DNA of 64,000 bases from Tepidanaerobacteraceae bacterium. Lineage in GTDB: Bacteria > Bacillota > Thermosediminibacteria > Thermosediminibacterales > Tepidanaerobacteraceae. The position numbers and the translations under genes are program-made. Numbering within the stretch: position 1 is the first letter of the stretch; every line of letters starts with the position of its first letter. Of the stretch, positions 16,085 through 24,068 are shown one piece after another. The notes beneath the pieces are model-generated. The model was not told the DNA's origin, did no database searches, and was given only the letters and a program-made list of their open reading frames with translations. The DNA lies in assembly GCA_029982615.1 (NCBI GenBank), contig JARRBK010000003.1:1-64000 (forward strand), in the 5' to 3' direction.

Positions 16085-17209
16085 TTAGCTCAATGAGTTT
16101 AAAAAAGATGAGAATATGGAAAGCCCTGTCTGAAACATCTTGCTGTCATTGCCAAATCCTATCCTCAAGTATCCAGGCATTTCAAAGCATTCTCCCGGCA
16201 CCATGAGAAGGCCTTCTTTTTCAAAAAGTTTTTTACAGAGTTCTTCGGTGGTCATTGGAATATTTTTTATGCGGGGGAAGGTTAATACCCCAGCTCTGGG
16301 AGTAACATAGTCAAAGAAGTGGGAATGCTCTTTAAACCATTTTAAAAGTATTTCTAGATTCTGCCGGGCAATACCAAGGTTTCTGTCCATTACTTTTTCG
16401 ATGTTTTTCAGGGCGAAAGCAGCCAGAAATTCGTTTATCGGGGAATTGCTGATAGTGGTGTAATCCTTCCAGCACCAGCATTGGTTGATCACGCCTTCAG
16501 GGGCTGCTATCCATCCCAAGCGCAATCCCGATAGACCATAGGCCTTAGACATGCTTCCTACGCTGATGGCTTTTTTACTCAAACTCCGCCCGTAAGGAGG
16601 CACTACGCCAGGCTCTAAAGTGAAATCGTGGTATACCTCGTCGCATAGCACCCAGAAGTTTCTTTCTTCAGCCCATGAAAGAATGGTTTTAAGCTGCTCT
16701 TCGGATATTACCGCACCGGTAGGGTTGTGAGGAATATTGAGAACAATCATTTTCGTATTATCGTCTATAAGGGCTTTGAGCTCTTGGATATCTGGTTCAT
16801 ATCCCTTTTCGATCCTCATGTTCCAGCGCTTAATTCGGGCACCCCGGGCTTCTGCTGTAGAATAAAGAGCTTGATAGGCCGGGAACTGAACGATGACTGT
16901 ATCTCCGGGTTCCACCAGGGAGTTGGTTACGAGAAAATCCGCTTCAATAGCTCCAGTGGTGATGAGGATATTTTCTGGCCCGGTATCTTCGTAAAAAGAC
17001 GAGATTATCTCCCGCAGGGATTGGCTGCCTGCGGTGGGATTATAGCTAATTTTTACGCGGAGCAGTTCATCCAGGACTTCAAATTTTTTCCCAAGGGACA
17101 GAAGTTCGTCAAGAGTGAAAGCCTTGGCATCGGTTTCTGCCAGATTGTAGAAAGCGCCGTGTTCATAGGAATTTATCCACCTTTCCACTCCGAAAGTCTT
17201 GATGTTCAT
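16085..17209 (-). CDS. PLP-dependent aminotransferase, class I/II fold
   Basis: This 374-residue fold-type I enzyme transfers an amino group between an amino acid and a 2-oxo acid. The PLP lysine is in SMSKAYGLSGLRLGW, the cofactor Asp/Tyr in LCDEVYHDF, and NIPHNPTGA is also present. The arrangement resembles the capreomycidine-synthase-like/aspartate-aminotransferase group, and the donor is unknown. The frame opens ten codons earlier, but the G-rich SD just upstream of ATG 17209 selects MNIKTFGVERW. It is divergent from the VOC gene at 17466. Confidence 0.82.
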   Translation of the reverse strand: MNIKTFGVERWINSYEHGAFYNLAETDAKAFTLDELLSLGKKFEVLDELLRVKISYNPTAGSQSLREIISSFYEDTGPENILITTGAIEADFLVTNSLVEPGDTVIVQFPAYQALYSTAEARGARIKRWNMRIEKGYEPDIQELKALIDDNTKMIVLNIPHNPTGAVISEEQLKTILSWAEERNFWVLCDEVYHDFTLEPGVVPPYGRSLSKKAISVGSMSKAYGLSGLRLGWIAAPEGVINQCWCWKDYTTISNSPINEFLAAFALKNIEKVMDRNLGIARQNLEILLKWFKEHSHFFDYVTPRAGVLTFPRIKNIPMTTEELCKKLFEKEGLLMVPGECFEMPGYLRIGFGNDSKMFQTGLSIFSSFLNSLS

Positions 17210-17465
17210 ATATATCAACCCCCCTGTCAGGTATGGCATGCACGGTTTTTAAAGAACTTGTATTCATATTTTAATTCATTATATGCCAAAATTAATGATT
17301 TCACAAGGATAAATTTTGCAAAACAGCTTCAATGCGCTTTAATCAATGTTTTTAAAAAATTGGCGCATATTTTTGCAAAAAGCAGGATTTTATAAAATTA
17401 TGTCGAACGTAATTATAATAAAACAAAGTTTCATAATATGAATCATAATAATAAAGGGAGATGGT

Positions 17466-17852
17466 ATGATGTTAAATCTGGAACACGTGGGGATATCTGC
17501 GCGAGATACAATAGCGCTGAAAGATTGGTATGTGAAGCTTTTTAATCTCAAGGTTGTATATGATAACAAAAAGGAAAAGCCCACTTACTTTCTCAAATTG
17601 CCGGATGGAGGCTTGCTCGAAATCTACCCTGCGCAAACCCCGGGGCAAAGTGCTGACAATGGGTGTCAAGGTATAAGGCACTTGGCTTTTGGCACAGACG
17701 ATATCGAAAAGGAGTATGAAAATCTTGTGAAGAACAACGTAGAAATCGTGACCGAATTGAGCACGAATGCAAAGGGCATCAAAACCGTGTTTTTCAAAGA
17801 TTTAGAGGGTAACATAATTCACTTTATACAAAGGCCTCAGCCCTTATGCTGA
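17466..17852 (+). CDS. VOC-superfamily protein (glyoxalase/dioxygenase-like)
   Basis: This 128-residue protein has the two-module vicinal oxygen chelate fold. Candidate metal ligands are the His in LEHVGI near the start, the Glu in GGLLEIYP, and the His in IRHLAFG; the last module ends in DLEGNIIHFIQ. Metal-dependent lyase, isomerase or dioxygenase activity is possible. It starts at ATG 17466 or the next codon, ATG 17469, after AAGGGAG. It is a single-gene unit with its own terminator and is not closely similar to the 165-residue VOC protein at 8875. Confidence 0.75.
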   Translation: MMLNLEHVGISARDTIALKDWYVKLFNLKVVYDNKKEKPTYFLKLPDGGLLEIYPAQTPGQSADNGCQGIRHLAFGTDDIEKEYENLVKNNVEIVTELSTNAKGIKTVFFKDLEGNIIHFIQRPQPLC

Positions 17853-17867
17853 TATATCTTATATGCC

Positions 17868-17908
17868 TTCTCCTGCCGTAGAAGCCGGCCCGGCAGGAGA
17901 AATTTTTT
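17868..17908 (+). terminator. Rho-independent terminator after the second VOC gene
   Basis: A perfect 11-bp stem (17868-17878 with 17891-17901) is followed by a T-run at 17903-17908. It separates the VOC gene from the riboswitch-led tungsten operon. Confidence 0.9.
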
Positions 17909-18062
17909 AATATATTTTGGCTTTTATTAGGTACTCTGACAGTAGAAAAGAGACTTTACGTATTATGAATAAAAATTTTTATTCAAAAAAAAGAAGGAAT
18001 ATTATAAAAAAAGTAGAATATAAATAATATAAAAATGAAACACAAATTAATATTTTTATAAA

Positions 18063-18151
18063 TGTTCTCCGAGCCCATGAAAGCCGGGGAAGGTTTTATG
18101 GGCCGTTAGGGCATGCGGGAGTAATCCCCATACCTGCCGGTTTGCATCTGC
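18063..18151 (+). promoter_or_regulatory. Moco/Tuco-riboswitch-like leader
   Basis: The leader of the second tungsten operon contains CTCCGAGCC (18067-18075), a 9-bp helix enclosing GCCGGGGAAGG, then a second hairpin capped by GGGAGTAATCCC, and a closing GCCGG plus GCATCTGC (18136-18151). This order and these conserved stretches match my memory of the Moco RNA motif (Rfam RF01055), whose members sit upstream of Mo/W-pterin genes. A weak A/T-rich hairpin (18161-18166 with 18173-18178) before the SD could be the expression platform. The gene context (AOR, MoaD) fits strongly. Whether it senses the Mo or W cofactor cannot be decided here. Confidence 0.75.
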
Positions 18152-18214
18152 TTTTAGCTTAAAAGTGGATGAACTTTTTTACTTAAATACAAAAATTAAA
18201 AGGAGGAGTGAAAG

Positions 18215-18694
18215 TTGAGCAAGATACTGACAATTTCTCCAGACAAATGCACCGGCTGCAGGAGCTGTGAACTCATATGCTCCTTCAGCAAGATGCAGGC
18301 GTTTAATCCCAAAAGTTCGCGGGTTTCGGTGCTGGCCTTTGAGGATATGGCGGTATCGGTGCCCATCATGTGCATGCAGTGCGAAGAACCCTCCTGCATG
18401 AAGGTGTGCCCGGTATCGGCAATATCGAAGACGCCAGAGGGCACAGTGTTCATTGACGGTGACAAGTGTATAGGGTGCAAAATGTGCGTAAGCGCTTGTC
18501 CTCTTGGCAATATCAGTTTCAGCACTGTGGAGGGAAAGATTGTAAAATGCGACCTGTGCGAGGGTGATCCAAAATGTGCAAAATACTGCCCGTCAGGGGC
18601 TATTCAGTACAAAGAGGCAACTCCATCAAATCTATCCCGAAGAAAGCTTATTGCTGAAAAATTCAAGGAGTTATTTGGGGAGGTGACTCAATAA
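18215..18694 (+). CDS. Polyferredoxin subunit of the AOR complex, four [4Fe-4S] clusters
   Basis: This 159-residue electron-transfer protein has sixteen cysteines in four groups: C12/15/18/22, C53/56/61/65, C85/88/91/95 and C112/115/121/125. It would carry electrons from the tungsten subunit to the NuoE/F/G-like module. It resembles the small subunit of tungsten aldehyde oxidoreductases (AorA/WorS) and BamC of class II benzoyl-CoA reductase. The start is TTG 18215, six bases after AAGGAGGAG. Its TAA overlaps the AOR ATG by one base, which implies translational coupling and probably fixed stoichiometry. Confidence 0.88.
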   Translation: MSKILTISPDKCTGCRSCELICSFSKMQAFNPKSSRVSVLAFEDMAVSVPIMCMQCEEPSCMKVCPVSAISKTPEGTVFIDGDKCIGCKMCVSACPLGNISFSTVEGKIVKCDLCEGDPKCAKYCPSGAIQYKEATPSNLSRRKLIAEKFKELFGEVTQ

Positions 18695-20496
18695 TGTTCG
18701 GATGGACTGGCACTGTACTCAGGGTGAATTTAAGTGATGGCACAATAAAAAAGGAGGCTATTAACTCGAAGGACGCCACCCTCTATCTTGGTGCCAGAGG
18801 ATTGGCCACAAAGATAATGATGAATGAAGTGGATCCGAAGGTTGACCCGTTGAGCCCGGAAAACAAACTCATTTTCATGACCGGTCCTCTTACGGGAACT
18901 TTTGCGCCTACTTCAGGCAGGTATGTGGTGGTGTCTAAAGCGCCTCTTACAGGTACCATCGGGTCATCCAATTCCGGAGGCCACTTCGGGCCTGAGCTGA
19001 AGTTTGCAGGATACGACGGAATTATCTTTGAGGGAAAATCAGAAAAGCCTGTATACCTCTGGATAGATGATGACCGCGTAGAATTGAGAAGCGCAGAACA
19101 CCTGTGGGGCAAAAATGTTTTTGAAACCACTGATGAGATTTTAAAGGAAACTGCAGAGGATGCCAGGGTTGCTTGTATAGGCCCTGCCGGGGAAAAATTG
19201 GTGCTCTTTGCCACTGTAATGAACGACAAGCACAGAGCAGCAGGCAGATCCGGTATGGGAACGGTCATGGGTTCCAAAAACCTTAAAGCAGTGGCTGTAA
19301 AGGGCTCTAAGTCGGTAGAGGTAGCTAAGCCCGACGCTTTTTTAGAAGCCTGCGAGGATGCCAGAAAGAAAATAAAGGAGCATCCGGTGACCGGAACGGG
19401 TTTGCCCACATATGGGACCGAGATCTTGGTAAATGTAGTGAATCAAGTAGGAGCCCTTCCCACCAGGAACTGGAGAGATGGAGGCGTATTTGAATACGCA
19501 GAGGATATCAGCGGTGAAGCGCTGCGGGAAAAATACCTTGTGAAGAATAAAGCATGTTTCGGATGCCCCATAGGTTGCGGCAGGGTTACCAGGATACCCG
19601 AAGGCCGGTTTAAAGGATTCGGCGAGGGGCCGGAATATGAGCCTGGTTGGGCATATGGAGCCAGCTGCGGTGTAAGAGACCTGGCTGCTATATGCAAAGC
19701 CAACTTTATCTGTAATGAGCTGGGCCTAGACCCTATTACAATGGGTTCCACAATAGCATGCGCCATGGAGCTGTACGAAAGGGGAATCATTTCCCGGGAA
19801 ATCGCCGGAATGGACTTAGTATTCGGAAATGCGGATGCCATAGTGGAGCTTACCAGAATGACGGGTATGCGTGAAGGATTTGGCGATAAACTGGCGTTGG
19901 GGTCCTACAGGATGGCGGAAAGCTTCGGGCATCCAGAGCTTTCCATGTCGGTAAAGAAACAGGAAATGCCCGCCTACGACGGCAGAGGAGCCCAGGGAAT
20001 GGGCCTTGAGTATGCCACCTCCAACAGGGGAGGTTGCCATGTAAGAGGCTATATGACTTCGCCAGAGATTTTGGGGATACCCGAGAAGCTGGATCCCCTG
20101 GTGACTACTGATAAAGCGGCGTGGCTAAAGACTTTCCAGGATTTGACCGCAGTAGTGGATTCTTCGGGTATTTGCCTTTTCACAACTTTTGCCATAGGGC
20201 TTGCGGAAATTTCATCCATGCTGAGGGCAGCAGTGGGCTGGGACATTTCCGATGAAGAGGTATTAAAAGCAGGAGAAAGAATTTGGAACGTGGAAAGATT
20301 ATTCAACATTGCTGCAGGCTTTACACCCCAGGACGACACTCTGCCGCTCAGGCTTTTGAAAGAGCCTCTGCCTTCAGGACCGGCGAAGGGCAAAGTGGTG
20401 GAGCTGGACAAAATGCTTCCCGAATACTACAAGGTGCGCGGCTGGAACGAAGAAGGCATTCCCACTGAAGACAAAAAGGCTGAACTTTCAATCTGA
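18694..20496 (+). CDS. Tungsten-dependent aldehyde oxidoreductase, large subunit
   Basis: This 600-residue AOR-family protein oxidises aldehydes to acids at a tungsto-bispterin. The [4Fe-4S] ligands are C288, C291, C295 and C494, the same numbering as I recall for the Pyrococcus enzyme. The pterin-binding block [13 protein letters not shown] is at 181-193, and active-site-type residues occur in PEYE (about 313-316) and H449 of CHVRGY. It starts at ATG 18694, overlapping the ferredoxin stop. It is clearly distinct from the 625-residue paralogue at 5396 in its ends and loops. With the genes around it, it is predicted to be the catalytic subunit of an NAD-linked complex. Confidence 0.9.
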   Translation: MFGWTGTVLRVNLSDGTIKKEAINSKDATLYLGARGLATKIMMNEVDPKVDPLSPENKLIFMTGPLTGTFAPTSGRYVVVSKAPLTGTIGSSNSGGHFGPELKFAGYDGIIFEGKSEKPVYLWIDDDRVELRSAEHLWGKNVFETTDEILKETAEDARVACIGPAGEKLVLFATVMNDKHRAAGRSGMGTVMGSKNLKAVAVKGSKSVEVAKPDAFLEACEDARKKIKEHPVTGTGLPTYGTEILVNVVNQVGALPTRNWRDGGVFEYAEDISGEALREKYLVKNKACFGCPIGCGRVTRIPEGRFKGFGEGPEYEPGWAYGASCGVRDLAAICKANFICNELGLDPITMGSTIACAMELYERGIISREIAGMDLVFGNADAIVELTRMTGMREGFGDKLALGSYRMAESFGHPELSMSVKKQEMPAYDGRGAQGMGLEYATSNRGGCHVRGYMTSPEILGIPEKLDPLVTTDKAAWLKTFQDLTAVVDSSGICLFTTFAIGLAEISSMLRAAVGWDISDEEVLKAGERIWNVERLFNIAAGFTPQDDTLPLRLLKEPLPSGPAKGKVVELDKMLPEYYKVRGWNEEGIPTEDKKAELSI

Positions 20497-20607
20497 ATCC
20501 ATATAAACTGGCTGGGGCTCAGAAGCAATAGTTTGATATTTGGGCCCCTGCCGCTCAGAAAATACGAATTTTAGGTTCGGGTACCTCTTCAAATGGAGGA
20601 TAACAGC

Positions 20608-20877
20608 ATGAAGGTTAAATTTTTCGGCAATATAAGAGATATAACAGGAACAAAGGAAATCCAAATCAATGGCGCGGCAAGCCTGAGGCAGCTGTTGCAA
20701 CAGCTCTGCGATAAATACGGCAAAACCTTCAATGAAAAAGTATACAAGGACAATAACATAACGGGCGAGGTTATTATCCTTGTAAACGGTAGAAATGTAT
20801 ATTTTACGGGCGGGATTGAAACCGCTCTGTCTAAAGATGACGAAGTATCTATATTTCCTATAGTGGCAGGAGGATAA
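20608..20877 (+). CDS. MoaD/ThiS-family sulfur carrier
   Basis: This 89-residue ubiquitin-like protein begins MKVKFFGNIRDITG and ends VAGG. The terminal Gly-Gly is needed for thiocarboxylate formation in pterin dithiolene synthesis. A GGAGGA site ending at 20600 selects ATG 20608. It sits between the AOR and NuoE-like genes in the riboswitch-led operon, so it probably supplies sulfur for the tungsten cofactor. The 111 bases between AOR and this gene show no clear terminator. Confidence 0.82.
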   Translation: MKVKFFGNIRDITGTKEIQINGAASLRQLLQQLCDKYGKTFNEKVYKDNNITGEVIILVNGRNVYFTGGIETALSKDDEVSIFPIVAGG

Positions 20878-20881
20878 TCTC

Positions 20882-21370
20882 ATGGAACTGAAGGATTTTT
20901 CCTATGCAAGAACCATATTGGAACAGTATCCACCGGAACGCCGTTTCCTGCTGGCAATACTGCAGGATATACAGAAGCATTATAACTATATACCCAGGCC
21001 TATCCTCGAAATGCTCAGGGATTATCTAGACGTCCCTTTGAGCAAGCTTTACAGCGTAGCCACGTTTTACAAGGCTTTAAGCTTGAAGCCCAAGGGCAGG
21101 TATGTTATCAAAGTATGTGACGGTACTGCGTGTCACTTGAAGTCCTCTCAAAGCATCATCGATGAAATAAAAAAAGTTCTGAAAATCGTCCCCGGAAGCA
21201 CCACCGGGGACGGCAAATTTTCATTGGAGACTGTTAATTGCCTCGGTTCTTGTGCTGTTTCACCGGTTATGGTAATAAATGACAGGTTTTACGGCAGGGT
21301 TACGCCGTCCAGGGTAAGGGAAATCCTGGAGGAATACGGGAGGCTTGAAAATGAGCAAACATGGAAATAG
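20882..21370 (+). CDS. NuoE-like [2Fe-2S] subunit
   Basis: This 162-residue thioredoxin-fold protein matches the 24-kDa subunit of NADH dehydrogenase and the small subunits of NAD-linked hydrogenases. The [2Fe-2S] ligands are C79, C84, C120 and C124 (CDGTAC and NCLGSC). It would pair with the NuoF-like protein to exchange electrons with NAD(H). It begins two bases after the MoaD-like stop codon and overlaps the next gene by 20 bases, so it is part of the AOR operon. No respiratory complex I genes are present nearby, so it is not a respiratory subunit here. Confidence 0.88.
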   Translation: MELKDFSYARTILEQYPPERRFLLAILQDIQKHYNYIPRPILEMLRDYLDVPLSKLYSVATFYKALSLKPKGRYVIKVCDGTACHLKSSQSIIDEIKKVLKIVPGSTTGDGKFSLETVNCLGSCAVSPVMVINDRFYGRVTPSRVREILEEYGRLENEQTWK

Positions 21371-23174
21371 AACCATTCTGGTATGCTGCGGCCCGGGGTG
21401 TCTTTCTAACCACAGCATGGATGTTTACGAAGAGCTGAAAGCGAGGATTAGTCAGGCTAAAATAAAAGCTGAAGTAAAAACAGAGGTAAAGGCCACCGGA
21501 TGCCATGGGCTCTGTGAAAAAGGGCCTCTGGTAAGGATTGAGCCTGACGACATTTTTTACACCGGCGTAAAAGTTTCCGATGTGCCGGAGATAGTAGAAA
21601 AAACCCTTTTGAACCATCAGGTCGTTGAGAAGCTCCTTTATCATGAGCCTTCTGTGGGCAGAAAAGTGATTTCGCCGAAACAAACCAGATTTTATAAAAA
21701 GCAGATGAAATTGGCGTTGCGAAACGTAGGCGAGATTGACCCTTCCAGCATAGAAGATTATATCCATAGGGGCGGTTATAAGGCGCTGGGCAGGGTATTA
21801 TCCGAACTCAGCCCGGATGAAGTCATCACAGAGATAGAAAAGTCGGGCCTTCGGGGCAGAGGAGGGGCAGGATTTCCTACCGGCTGGAAATGGCGGCAGT
21901 GCGCCCGCATGCAATATTATCCCAAATATGTGATATGCAACGGAGACGAAGGTGACCCGGGGGCTTTTATGGACAGGTGTATAATGGAAGGGGACCCGCA
22001 CAGCGTCATCGAAGGAATGGTGATCGGTGCATATGCGGTAGGTTCTCACGAGGGTTTTATTTATATAAGAGATGAATATTTTCTTGCCATCCGCAACATG
22101 TCCCATGCTATTGAGCAGGCGCGCGATAAAGGATTTTTAGGGAAAAATATTCTGGGCTCGAATTTTGATTTTGACGTGCAGATAGTAAGAGGCGGAGGGG
22201 CTTTTGTGTGCGGGGAATCTACCGCTCTCATGGCTTCAATAGAAGGAAAGGTGGGAGAACCTAGGGCAAAATATATTCGCTCAGTAGAAAGGGGGCTGTG
22301 GGGGAAACCCACAGTGTTGAACAATGTGGAAACCTGGGCCAATGTTCCCGTGATAATGGACAGGGGGGCCGAATGGTTCAGCTCCATAGGTACTGAAAAT
22401 AGCAAGGGGACTAAAGTGTTTTCACTGGTGGGCAAAGTGCAAAATACCGGCCTCATCGAGGTCCCCATGGGAATGACCCTGAGGGAAATTATTTTTGATA
22501 TCGGAGGAGGAATAGCAGGCGGCAGGAAGTTTAAAGCTGTCCAGACCGGTGGGCCTTCTGGAGGATGCATACCGGAAAGCCTAATTGACCTTCCGGTGGA
22601 TTTTGACTCACTGAATAACGCTGGTTCCATGATGGGGTCTGGCGGTATGATAGTAATGGACGACCGGACTTGCATGGTGGATGTGGCAAGATTCTATCTG
22701 ACTTTTTTGTCGGAAGAATCCTGCGGCAAGTGTGTGCCCTGCCGGGAAGGTATTCGAAGGATGCTGGAAATATTGAACGAAATATGTGAAGGTCGTGGGC
22801 AGCCGGATGATTTGGATACACTTGCAGAATTAGGAGAAATGCTAAAGGAAGCTTCTTTATGCGGGCTGGGCAAGTCAGCTCCCAATCCGGTGCTGACAAC
22901 CCTGAGGTATTTCAAAGATGAATACCTGGCCCATGTGAATGAAAAAACATGCCCTGCCGGTGTGTGCAAAAATCTTACAGTATATTATATCGATGAATCC
23001 CAGTGCAAAGGGTGTGGGCTTTGCCAGAAAAACTGTCCGTCGCACGCTGTTGAGGGGCAGCGGGGGCAACCCTTTGCCATTGATGAAACAAAATGCATCA
23101 AATGCGGAAGCTGTATGGATGTCTGCAGATTTGGCGCGGTTAGGATTAGAGGGAGGGATAAATCATGGAAATAA
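21351..23174 (+). CDS. NuoF-like NADH-binding flavoprotein subunit
   Basis: This 607-residue protein carries, in order, an N-terminal [2Fe-2S] thioredoxin-like domain (C12/C17/C51/C55), an FMN/NADH domain with GLRGRGGAGFPTG (167-179) and NGDEGDPGAFMD (198-209), an SLBB region, the cluster motif CGKCVPCREG, and two C-terminal [4Fe-4S] motifs in CKGCGLCQKNC and CIKCGSCMDVC. The extra clusters make it like HydB of bifurcating hydrogenases and BfuB-type subunits. GGGAGG at 21338-21343 selects ATG 21351. It is the NAD(H) port of the complex. Confidence 0.9.
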   Translation: MSKHGNRTILVCCGPGCLSNHSMDVYEELKARISQAKIKAEVKTEVKATGCHGLCEKGPLVRIEPDDIFYTGVKVSDVPEIVEKTLLNHQVVEKLLYHEPSVGRKVISPKQTRFYKKQMKLALRNVGEIDPSSIEDYIHRGGYKALGRVLSELSPDEVITEIEKSGLRGRGGAGFPTGWKWRQCARMQYYPKYVICNGDEGDPGAFMDRCIMEGDPHSVIEGMVIGAYAVGSHEGFIYIRDEYFLAIRNMSHAIEQARDKGFLGKNILGSNFDFDVQIVRGGGAFVCGESTALMASIEGKVGEPRAKYIRSVERGLWGKPTVLNNVETWANVPVIMDRGAEWFSSIGTENSKGTKVFSLVGKVQNTGLIEVPMGMTLREIIFDIGGGIAGGRKFKAVQTGGPSGGCIPESLIDLPVDFDSLNNAGSMMGSGGMIVMDDRTCMVDVARFYLTFLSEESCGKCVPCREGIRRMLEILNEICEGRGQPDDLDTLAELGEMLKEASLCGLGKSAPNPVLTTLRYFKDEYLAHVNEKTCPAGVCKNLTVYYIDESQCKGCGLCQKNCPSHAVEGQRGQPFAIDETKCIKCGSCMDVCRFGAVRIRGRDKSWK

Positions 23175-23908
23175 TCATAGACGGCAAAAAATGCGAGGCC
23201 CAATACGGAGAGTATCTCCTGGACATTGCCAGGAAAAACGGCATCCATATCCCCACCCTTTGCCATTCTGACGCCCTTCCTGGTCAGGCCACCTGCCGAC
23301 TTTGTATAGTGGAGGTGGTAGAAGGCAGCCGAAGAAGAGTCGTCACTTCGTGCGTGTTTCCCGTCACGAGAGAAGTGGAAGTTTTCACCAACTCCGAAAA
23401 AATCCGGCGCATGAGGAAAAATATAATACGGCTACTTTCAGCCCGGGCGCCGAAAAACGAATTTATCCAAAAGCTTCGAGAAGAGTACGGCCTATTGCAG
23501 GAGACCAGATTTGCGGTGGATGAGAAAGAAAACTGCATTCTGTGCGGCCTGTGTGTCCGCGCCTGCGAAGAGATGGGTATATTTGCCATCTCTACTGTGA
23601 ACCGCGGTATTGAAAAGAAAGTATCCACACCTTTTGACGAAGCTTCAGACGTATGCATCGGGTGCGGCGCGTGTGCCTTCGTATGCCCAACAAGGGCCAT
23701 AAACATAATGGATGAAAATGGTGTAAGGCATTTGTGGAATAAGGAGTTTCAACTCGTAAAGTGCCAAAAATGCGGCGAGTATTTTACCACCCGGGAGCAT
23801 CAGGAATACATGAAGCAAAAATTTGGAGAGGATAATAATTATACGCTCTGCGAAAAATGCAGGAAAAAGGCAGCCGGAGAGAAAATGGCAGAATGCTATC
23901 GAATATAA
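23165..23908 (+). CDS. NuoG-N-terminus-like iron-sulfur subunit with a zinc-ribbon-like tail
   Basis: This 247-residue protein has a plant-type [2Fe-2S] domain (C33/C44/C47/C63) and two [4Fe-4S] motifs (C124/127/130/134 and C164/167/170/174). It then ends in CQKCGEYF and CEKCRKK (C200/203 and C229/232), which could bind zinc or another cluster. It resembles the N-terminal part of NuoG or of [FeFe]-hydrogenase without the catalytic H-domain. It overlaps the NuoF-like gene by 10 bases and ends the operon at a terminator. It probably relays electrons between the polyferredoxin and the flavoprotein subunit. Confidence 0.85.
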   Translation: MEIIIDGKKCEAQYGEYLLDIARKNGIHIPTLCHSDALPGQATCRLCIVEVVEGSRRRVVTSCVFPVTREVEVFTNSEKIRRMRKNIIRLLSARAPKNEFIQKLREEYGLLQETRFAVDEKENCILCGLCVRACEEMGIFAISTVNRGIEKKVSTPFDEASDVCIGCGACAFVCPTRAINIMDENGVRHLWNKEFQLVKCQKCGEYFTTREHQEYMKQKFGEDNNYTLCEKCRKKAAGEKMAECYRI

Positions 23909-23929
23909 GACCTTTTAAGGTCTTTTTTT
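23907..23929 (+). terminator. Rho-independent terminator of the second AOR operon
   Basis: An 8-bp inverted repeat (23907-23914 with 23917-23924) runs directly into a T-run to 23929. It overlaps the last bases of the NuoG-like stop codon and closes the operon. Confidence 0.85.
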
Positions 23930-24068
23930 ATACCCGTTTTACATGGATGCTGATGTCAACACCAAGAAATTGTCTTTTCAAAAAAGGAATTCTTATTCCT
24001 ATAGCGAAAGTTATTTCATGAAAAAAGATTGCTCAGATTATAACCGTAAAGGAAGGGAGAGCCAATTT

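Noticed and set aside
18783-19409. A 208-codon minus-strand open frame inside the second AOR gene
   Set aside because: It is a shadow of the AOR reading frame, Ser/Pro-rich, with no SD or recognisable domain.
22061-22675. A 204-codon minus-strand open frame inside the NuoF-like gene
   Set aside because: It is antisense to a strongly supported gene and has no start signals.
18215-23908. Class II benzoyl-CoA reductase (Bam) interpretation of the second AOR operon
   Set aside because: BamB/C and BamG-I resemble these subunits, but the HdrA-like and selenoprotein subunits and any aromatic-degradation genes are absent.
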